Assembly: GCF_000519005.1 (NCBI RefSeq)
Contig: NZ_JAER01000033.1
Coordinates: 1-47,738 of the forward strand
Reading direction: 5' to 3'
Origin: Nocardioides sp. J54
GTDB taxonomy: Bacteria; Actinomycetota; Actinomycetes; Propionibacteriales; Nocardioidaceae
DNA: 47,738 nucleotides
The translations under genes were made by a program, and so were the position numbers. Positions 42,069-47,738 of the stretch are shown piece after piece. The notes beneath the pieces were generated by a model. The model did not search any database. It was not told where the DNA came from and was given only the letters and a program-made list of their open reading frames with translations. The stretch's first letter is position 1, and each line of letters opens with the position of its first letter.

Positions 42069-44371
42069 GCCGCTCCCTGCTCGCCCGGACCACCATCGAG
42101 CCGCTCGATGTCGATCGTGACGCCGCGCTGCTGCACGCGTGGGTCACCCACCCGCGCTCGGCCTTCTGGATGATGCAGGACGCGTCGCTGGACGAGGTGC
42201 GTGCGGAGTACGCCGCCATCGCCGCGAACCCGCACCACCACGCGTTCCTGGGCCGGGTCGACGGCCGGCCGGTGTTCCTGGCCGAGACCTACGACCCGCG
42301 CCACGCCCCCGGCATGGCCGACCTGCCCGAGCTCGAGGACGGCGACCTGGGCATGCACGTGCTCGTCGCGCCGCCCGAGGAGCCGGTCCCCGGACTCACC
42401 ACCGCGGTCTTCGACGCCGTGATGTCCTTCTGCTTCGCCGACCCCGCCGTGCGCCGCGTGGTCGTCGAGCCCGACGTCCGCAACCAGCCGATCCGCGCCA
42501 AGAACCTCGCCGCCGGCTTCACCGAGCTGCGCGAGGTCGCCCTGCCCGGCAAGACCGCCATGCTCTCCGTCTGCCGCCGCGCGGACTGGCAGGCGCCCGA
42601 CCGCGCCGACGACGCGGACCACCTCGCGCCCGACCTGATGGGGCGGGCGCAGCGCCACCTCGTCGCCAAGGCGCTCGCCGAGTTCAGCCACGAGCGGATG
42701 ATCGCGCCGGTGCGGGTGCCGGCCGCCGACGGCACTGTGGGGGAGCGGTGGCGGGTCGCGACCGACCGGTCGTCGTACACCTTCACGGCGCGGGTGAAGA
42801 AGCTCGAGCACTGGGTCGTCGACCCCGCGTCGATCGAGCGACGGGTGGACGGCGTCGTGGTCGACCCGGACGCGCAGGACCTCGTCGCCGAGCTGGCGCC
42901 CGACCTCGGCATCCCGGACGCGCTGCTGCCGACCTACCTCGAGGAGGTCGCCTCCACCCTTGCCTCGACCGCGTGGAAGCTGCGCCACCGGGCGGTCCCG
43001 GTCGCAGAGCTGGTGGACGCGGGCTACCAGGAGATCGAGTCCGCGATGACCGAGGGCCACCCGGCGTTCGTCGCCAACAACGGGCGCATCGGCTTCGGCC
43101 TCGACGACTACACGGCCTACGCGCCCGAGACCGGCGCACCCGTGCGGCTGCACTGGGTCGCCGCCCGGCGCTCCCTCACCCACCTGTCGCTGGGGGAGGG
43201 GCAGGCCGAGCAGGAGCTGTACGACGGCGAGCTGGTCCCGCCCGTGCGCGAGCGCTTCCGGCGGCGGCTGCGCGACCTGGGCCTGGTGCCGGAGGACTAC
43301 CTCCTCCTGCCGGTGCACCCGTGGCAGTGGCGCAACAAGCTGGCGGTCACCTTCGCCCCCGACGTCGCGCGCCGCGACCTCGTGCACCTCGGCGAGGGCG
43401 AGGACGACCACCGCCCCCAGCAGTCGATCCGCACCTTCTTCAACGCCAGCCGTCCCGAGCGGCACTACGTGAAGACCGCGCTCGCGATCCAGAACATGGG
43501 CTTCGTGCGCGGCCTCTCGCCGCGCTACATGGAGGCGACGCCGGCGATCAACGACTGGGTCGCGTCCGTGGTGCACGGCGACGCCGAGCTGCGGGACTGC
43601 GGCTTCGAGGTGCTGCGTGAGCTGGCGGCGATCGGCTACACCGGAGACGCCTTCCACCGGCTGGCCGAGCCGTCGCCGTACCGGAAGATGATCGCGGCGC
43701 TGTGGCGCGAGAGCCCCGTCCCGCGCACGCCGGAGGGCGAGCAGCTGACGACGATGGCCGCGCTGCTGCACCGCGACGCCGACGGTGACGCGCTGGTGAC
43801 CGCGTGGATCAAGGCCTCCCCGGTCGACGCACAGTCGTGGGTGCGGTCGTACCTGCGGGCCTACCTGCGCCCGCTCGTGCACTGCCTCCTCGCCTACGAC
43901 CTCGCGTTCATGCCGCACGGGGAGAACCTGCTGCTGCGGCTGCGCGACCACGTCCCGGTCGGTGCGTTCATGAAGGACATCGGCGAGGAGGTCGCGGTGA
44001 TGGGCGACCTGCCGCTGCCGCCCGAGGTGGAGCGGGTCCGCGGCGACTTCCCCGACGACGTCAAGGCGCTCGCGGTGCACACCGACGTCTTCGACGGCGT
44101 GCTGCGCCACGTGGCGGCGGTCCTCGACGAGGACGGGGTGCTGCCCGAGGACGAGTTCTGGGCGATCGCCCGGGCCACCATCGAGGAGCACGCCGCCGAC
44201 CACCCCGAGCTCGCGGAGGCGGCGGCCCGCTACGACCTGCTGCGCCCGCGGTTCCGGCACAGCTGCCTCAACCGGCTGCAGCTGCGCAACACGCTGCAGA
44301 TGGTGGACCTCGCCGACCAGGCGGAGTCGCTGATCTTCGCCGGGACGCTGGCCAACCCCGTGGCACCGTGA
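42065..44371 (+). CDS. Fused GNAT acyltransferase and IucA/IucC-type NIS synthetase (DesC-DesD fusion)
   Basis: 768 residues. Residues 1 to about 190 are a siderophore-type GNAT (SAFWMMQDASLDEVRAEY, MHVLVAPPEEPVPG, VVVEPDVRNQPIRAKNLAAG). Residues from about 200 on are an NIS synthetase (EGHPAFVANNGRIGFGLDDY, LPVHPWQWRNKL, SIRTFFNASRPERHYVKTAL, MPHGENLLLRL). In Streptomyces these are two genes: DesC acylates N-hydroxycadaverine and DesD joins the hydroxamates with ATP. Here both are one chain, presumably passing the acylated product on. Overlaps both neighbours by four bases. The acyl donor (acetyl or succinyl) is not readable. Confidence 0.92.
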   Translation: MSRSLLARTTIEPLDVDRDAALLHAWVTHPRSAFWMMQDASLDEVRAEYAAIAANPHHHAFLGRVDGRPVFLAETYDPRHAPGMADLPELEDGDLGMHVLVAPPEEPVPGLTTAVFDAVMSFCFADPAVRRVVVEPDVRNQPIRAKNLAAGFTELREVALPGKTAMLSVCRRADWQAPDRADDADHLAPDLMGRAQRHLVAKALAEFSHERMIAPVRVPAADGTVGERWRVATDRSSYTFTARVKKLEHWVVDPASIERRVDGVVVDPDAQDLVAELAPDLGIPDALLPTYLEEVASTLASTAWKLRHRAVPVAELVDAGYQEIESAMTEGHPAFVANNGRIGFGLDDYTAYAPETGAPVRLHWVAARRSLTHLSLGEGQAEQELYDGELVPPVRERFRRRLRDLGLVPEDYLLLPVHPWQWRNKLAVTFAPDVARRDLVHLGEGEDDHRPQQSIRTFFNASRPERHYVKTALAIQNMGFVRGLSPRYMEATPAINDWVASVVHGDAELRDCGFEVLRELAAIGYTGDAFHRLAEPSPYRKMIAALWRESPVPRTPEGEQLTTMAALLHRDADGDALVTAWIKASPVDAQSWVRSYLRAYLRPLVHCLLAYDLAFMPHGENLLLRLRDHVPVGAFMKDIGEEVAVMGDLPLPPEVERVRGDFPDDVKALAVHTDVFDGVLRHVAAVLDEDGVLPEDEFWAIARATIEEHAADHPELAEAAARYDLLRPRFRHSCLNRLQLRNTLQMVDLADQAESLIFAGTLANPVAP

Positions 44372-46341
44372 TCACCCGCGACGCGTGGGGGATCCCGCAC
44401 GTCACCGGAGGCTCGGTGCTCGAGGTCGCCCACGAGCAGGGCCGGGCGACGGCGCAGGACCGGGCCTGGCAGCTCGAGGTCGAGCGCCGGCGGTCCGAGG
44501 GGACCTGCGCCGAGGTCTTCGGGACCACGGCGCTGGAGTGGGACCTGCTGGCTCGCCGGGTCCAGCTCGTCGACCTCGCCCGCCGCGCGTACGACGCGCT
44601 CGAGCCGGCCAGCCGGGCGTTCGTGGACGCGTACGTCGATGGTGCGAACGACGTCCTCGACCGACCGTGGCGCCCGTGGACGCCGCTCGGTGTCTTCGCC
44701 GTGCAGCACCTGCTCTTCTCCCGCTTCCCGAGCAAGCTCTGGCAGCACCACGTGGCGAGCGTCCTCGGCGACCGTGCCGCGGAGGCGCTCGAGCTGCTGC
44801 GCACCGAGGGCCTGCCCGGTGGCAGCAACGCGGTCGCCGCCGACGGCGCACTGACCGCGTCCGGCCTGCCGATCGTCGCCGGCGACCCGCACCGGGTCAT
44901 CGAGGCTCCCGGTTGCTACGCCCAGGTGCGGCTCACCTGCACCGACCCCGACGACGCGTTCGACGTCGCCGGACTGACCTTCGCCGGCGTCCCGGGCGTG
45001 CAGCACTTCGGCCACGCCGGCGACGTCGCGTGGGGCGTCACGAACGCCGTCGCCGACGACGAGGACATCTGTGCCGAGGAGCTCCAGCGGCACCGCGGTG
45101 CCGTCGTCGCGCGCGGACGCGGGGGCTGGGAGCCGGTGGTGCGACGGGTCGAGCTGGTGCGCGTGCGCACCGGCGACGACACCTGGGACGCCCAGCCGGT
45201 CGAGGTGCTGGTGACCTCGCGCGGCCCGGTCGTCACCGGCGGGCCCGGCCAGCCGGACACGTTCAGCCTGCGCACACCGGCCGGCGTGCTAGACGACCTC
45301 GGGTTCGACGCCCTGCTGCCCCTGCTGCGGTCGAGGAGCGCTGCGGACGTGACCACCGCCTTCGACCGCTGGGTGAGCCCGGTCGACAACCTGCTGGTCG
45401 CGGACACCTCGGGCCACGTCGAGCACCGCGTCGTGGGCAGGGTGCCGCTGCGCGCCGACGGTGGCTGGACCGGGTGGGTCGAGGACCAGCCGCGCCGGAC
45501 CGGCCCGCTACTGGTGAGCGCCAACGACCGCGCCACGGCCGGGTTCTCCCGGATCGGCGACGACTTCGCCGCCCCGCACCGCGCCCACCGACTGGCAGAG
45601 GTGGTCGCGGACCTGGCGGCGTCCGCTCCGCTGACGCCGGAAGCGCTGGGTGCTGCGCTGGCCGACGACCGGCAGGTCGCGGGCGAGGCACTGCTGTCCC
45701 TCGCGGCCCGCCTGGCCGACCTGTCGCCCGCCGCCACGGCGCTGCGCGACCGGTTGCTCGCCTGGGACCGGCGGATGGCGACGGACAGCGTGGAGGCCGC
45801 CCTCTTCGCCTCCGTGCGGGCCGGTGTGGTGGAGGCGTTCGCGACCGCGCCGGCGCTGGCCGGCGTCGACTCGTCGCCCTTCGGCGAGCTCTACGCACCG
45901 TGGTTCGACCTGCGCGGCCGGCTGCGGATCGCGCTGCCGGCGTTGCTGGCTGCGGAGAAGCCGTTCGGCGTCGACCCGCTGCAGGCGCTCGCCGCCGCGC
46001 TGGAGGAGGTCGCGGTCCAGCCGGACCCCGCGCCGTGGGGTGACGCGCACGTCGTCGTACCGCTGACGCCGGAGCAGCAGCTCGGCCTTCCCGCCCCCGA
46101 CGGCCACGCACCACCCTGGCCGGCGGTCGCGGGCGACGACGACTGCGTGCTGGCGACCCGCGCCCTCGGCGGCACCGGCGCCTGCGTGCACGGCCCGGTC
46201 GCCCGCTGGGTCTGGGACCTCGCCGGCGACTCTCGCTGGGTGGTCCCGCTCGGCGCCTCCGGCGACCCCGCCTCCCCGCACCACCACGACCAGCAGGCGG
46301 CCTGGGCCGCCGGCCGCACGATCCCCCTGGAGGACCGATGA
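44368..46341 (+). CDS. Penicillin-acylase-family Ntn hydrolase in a siderophore operon
   Basis: 657 residues from a GTG overlapping the synthetase stop (GTGA). There is no signal peptide: it starts directly at the family's first strand (RDAWGIPHVTGGSV). The autocatalytic cleavage site is GGSNAVAADG with nucleophile Ser153, then GLPIVAGDPH and FAGVPGVQHFGHAGDVAWGV. Family members self-cleave and hydrolyse amides; PvdQ trims acyl chains in pyoverdine assembly, and related amidases occur in some desferrioxamine clusters. A role in trimming or exchanging acyl groups on the hydroxamate is likely but unproven. Lack of a signal implies cytosolic action, unusual for the family. Confidence 0.87.
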   Translation: MITRDAWGIPHVTGGSVLEVAHEQGRATAQDRAWQLEVERRRSEGTCAEVFGTTALEWDLLARRVQLVDLARRAYDALEPASRAFVDAYVDGANDVLDRPWRPWTPLGVFAVQHLLFSRFPSKLWQHHVASVLGDRAAEALELLRTEGLPGGSNAVAADGALTASGLPIVAGDPHRVIEAPGCYAQVRLTCTDPDDAFDVAGLTFAGVPGVQHFGHAGDVAWGVTNAVADDEDICAEELQRHRGAVVARGRGGWEPVVRRVELVRVRTGDDTWDAQPVEVLVTSRGPVVTGGPGQPDTFSLRTPAGVLDDLGFDALLPLLRSRSAADVTTAFDRWVSPVDNLLVADTSGHVEHRVVGRVPLRADGGWTGWVEDQPRRTGPLLVSANDRATAGFSRIGDDFAAPHRAHRLAEVVADLAASAPLTPEALGAALADDRQVAGEALLSLAARLADLSPAATALRDRLLAWDRRMATDSVEAALFASVRAGVVEAFATAPALAGVDSSPFGELYAPWFDLRGRLRIALPALLAAEKPFGVDPLQALAAALEEVAVQPDPAPWGDAHVVVPLTPEQQLGLPAPDGHAPPWPAVAGDDDCVLATRALGGTGACVHGPVARWVWDLAGDSRWVVPLGASGDPASPHHHDQQAAWAAGRTIPLEDR

Positions 46342-46871
46342 CCGTCACCATCCGCCCCGTCGACCCGGCCACCGACGCCGACCTGCTCACCTCGTGGGTG
46401 ACCGCCGACCGCGCGTCGTTCTGGGGCATGCAGGGGATGGACCGGGACGAGGTGGCCGAGGTCTACGGCTACATCGCGGAGCAGGAGCACCTCGCGGCGT
46501 ACCTCCTCGTCCTCGACGACACCCCCGTCGGCGTCCTGCAGACCTACGACCCCGCGGTCGACGAGATCGGCGCCTTCTACGACCGTCGCCCCGGCGACGT
46601 CGGCGTCCACCTCTTCCTCGCCGACGACGAGCACCGCGCCGGCCGTACCGGCGAGGTCATCGCCGCCGGCCTCGACCTCGTCGCCCACCTCCCCGGCTGC
46701 ACCCGTCTCGTCTTCGAGCCCGACGCCCGCAACGCCCCGTCCGTCGCCCTGCTGGAGCGCCTGGGTGCCGAGTGCGGCCCGCTCGTCGAGCTCAGGACGA
46801 GCATCAGCGAGAAGCCGGCGCAGTTCTTCTTCCTCGACCGGGACCGGGCGCTCGCGATCGCGCGGGGGTGA
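46338..46871 (+). CDS. Second siderophore-type GNAT acyltransferase
   Basis: 177 residues, ATG overlapping the acylase stop (ATGA). It is clearly related to the N-terminal domain of the fusion protein: WVTADRASFWGMQGMDRDEV here versus WVTHPRSAFWMMQD there, VHLFLADDEHRAGRTGEV, and LVFEPDARNAPSVALLERLG. The RhbD/DesC-type family acylates N-hydroxylated diamines. Two acyltransferases in one operon suggest two different acyl donors or sites. It is the last gene of the operon and is followed by repeat locus C. Confidence 0.88.
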   Translation: MTVTIRPVDPATDADLLTSWVTADRASFWGMQGMDRDEVAEVYGYIAEQEHLAAYLLVLDDTPVGVLQTYDPAVDEIGAFYDRRPGDVGVHLFLADDEHRAGRTGEVIAAGLDLVAHLPGCTRLVFEPDARNAPSVALLERLGAECGPLVELRTSISEKPAQFFFLDRDRALAIARG

Positions 46872-46978
46872 GGGGTTTCCTCCGGTGGGTGGGGTCCGTC
46901 TGGCGGCAAGCCGTGGGTTCGCTTCGCCTGGGTCTGCGAGGTGGGCCGTGGTGGGCACAGTCCGGTGCGCAGGGCCAC

Positions 46979-47104
46979 TGGTTTCGAGGCTCGGCGCCGG
47001 GGCGCCTCGCACCTCAACCAGCGGCGGTGCGGTTGGGGCTGGGGCGCCTCGCACCTCAACCAGCGGCGGTGCGGTTGGGGCTGGGGCGCCTCGCACCTCA
47101 ACCA
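46979..47104. repeat. Dispersed palindromic repeat, locus C, with tandem 42-bp duplication
   Basis: 46979-47020 is the same 42-bp element as at loci A and B, with one changed base (T to C in the centre). It is followed by two identical 42-bp units (47021-47062 and 47063-47104) made of GCGGCGGTGCGGTTGGGGCT plus the right half of the element ending CGCACCTCAACCA. A decayed CACAGTCCGG arm lies just upstream (46956-46965). It separates the siderophore operon from the DUF222/HNH gene, which ends 35 bases further on. The rest of 46872-47138 has no convincing gene. Confidence 0.85.
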
Positions 47105-47138
47105 GCGGCGGATGGCTGGGTCAGGCGGCTCGGGCGGG

Positions 47139-47738
47139 TCAGGCGGCGGGGTGGTAGTTGGCGCGGCGTTGGAGGGATTGGAGGGTGAGGCGTGGGGGTG
47201 GGGTCCACACGGGGCGTCTGGTGTCGGGGTCGATCGCGACGGTCCAGGGGGTGTGGTGGATCAGGGTGTGGTGGTGGCGGCAGAGCATGACGAGGTTGTC
47301 GAGGCTGGTGACCCCGCCGTCGGCCCAGTGCTGGATGTGGTGGGCGTCGCAGGCCAGGGGGAGTCGGGTGCAGCCGGGGAAGGCGCAGTGGTGGTCGCGG
47401 GCGATGAGGGCGACCCAGATCGCTGCGGTGACCAGCCTCTGGGCGCGGCCGACGTCGAGGACCTGACTCTGGCTGCCGAGCACGGTGGGGATCAGCTCGG
47501 CGTCACACGCGAGGCGGCGTACGGCGGTGGCGGACAGTCGGGCTCCGGTGGTGGTCTCACCCTCGACAGCGACCCCGGTGTCGATGACCTTCTGAACGAG
47601 TGACTTGTGGTCGATGGTGACGATGATCCGCGGCACGGCCCCGTGGTCACGGGGAAGGGTCTCGGTGGCGCGGAGCCGGTCGCAGGCATCGACCAGGGCG
47701 TCCCAGAGTCGTTTGCCGTGGTCGCGGGGATCGCGGCC
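47139..47738 (-). CDS. DUF222/HNH endonuclease-type protein, C-terminal part
   Basis: The frame is open to the right edge, so the start and most of DUF222 are missing. The visible part ends a DUF222-like domain (LSATAVRRLACDAELIPTVL, then VLDVGRAQRLVTAAIWVALI) and has an HNH nuclease core: CAFPGC, CDAHHIQHWADGGVTSLDNL, VMLCRHHHTLIHH. It belongs to the same family as the gene at the left edge but is clearly diverged from it. Predicted DNA nuclease; cellular role unknown. Repeat locus C lies just past its stop codon. Confidence 0.92.
   Translation of the reverse strand, partial: GRDPRDHGKRLWDALVDACDRLRATETLPRDHGAVPRIIVTIDHKSLVQKVIDTGVAVEGETTTGARLSATAVRRLACDAELIPTVLGSQSQVLDVGRAQRLVTAAIWVALIARDHHCAFPGCTRLPLACDAHHIQHWADGGVTSLDNLVMLCRHHHTLIHHTPWTVAIDPDTRRPVWTPPPRLTLQSLQRRANYHPAA

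Noticed and set aside
47021..47104. CRISPR array
   Set aside because: The repeated 42-bp units are head-to-tail with no unique spacers and no cas genes; they are a tandem duplication of part of the dispersed element.

Overview
This window comes from a high-GC actinobacterium. Frequent GTG/TTG starts, many 1-4 nt stop/start overlaps, DUF222/HNH genes, an F420-type luciferase-like oxidoreductase, a KstR-type operator and a DtxR/IdeR iron box fit Nocardioides or a close relative. That assignment is inferred from gene content only. Each edge is cut inside a DUF222/HNH gene: the left on the + strand, the right on the - strand, both running inward.

Layout. 1-4.2 kb: HNH gene end, a palindromic repeat locus, then a divergent pair (old-yellow-enzyme/dienoyl-CoA reductase-like and LLM-class oxidoreductase) around a KstR-type operator, and a TetR gene. 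4.2-8 kb: a HelD-type RNA-polymerase-associated helicase, two small membrane proteins, a GNAT. 8-10.2 kb: an overlapping TetR/class II aldolase/PfkB kinase operon. 10.3-12.9 kb: a flavin amine oxidase coupled to a secreted beta-propeller protein. 13-18.9 kb: a small LuxR-type regulator with a partner, an ECF-like sigma factor with an overlapping companion, a cytosolic subtilisin (S8) and a divergent TPR-CHAT (caspase-like) protease. This looks like a sigma-controlled two-protease module and is the best candidate here for an undescribed system. 19-22.7 kb: three tandem exported SGNH hydrolase paralogues; the first is broken by a one-base frameshift.

22.7-26.5 kb: a chorismate operon, phzE-pabA-pabB, with a PhzE-type fused synthase but no other phenazine genes. 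26.5-30.8 kb: an MFS exporter, OmpR-type response regulator, histidine kinase and lipoprotein in one operon, divergent from a TetR gene. 31.5-34.7 kb: fructosamine-kinase-family protein, holin-superfamily membrane protein, NhaA antiporter and a flavin split-barrel protein. 34.7-39 kb: a second repeat locus, then acetate genes (acetyl-CoA synthetase, ActP symporter, DUF485 partner).

39.2-46.9 kb: an iron-box-controlled, fully overlapping five-gene hydroxamate siderophore operon of the desferrioxamine type. It encodes a PLP decarboxylase, an amine N-hydroxylase, a GNAT fused to an IucA/IucC synthetase, a penicillin-acylase-family enzyme and a second GNAT. No siderophore uptake or export gene is seen in the window.

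A dispersed 42-bp imperfect palindrome with an accompanying ACTGTG/CACAGT hairpin occurs at three intergenic sites (421-557, 34757-34840, 46979-47104). Two of these lie beside the DUF222/HNH genes, and the last carries a tandem 42-bp duplication.
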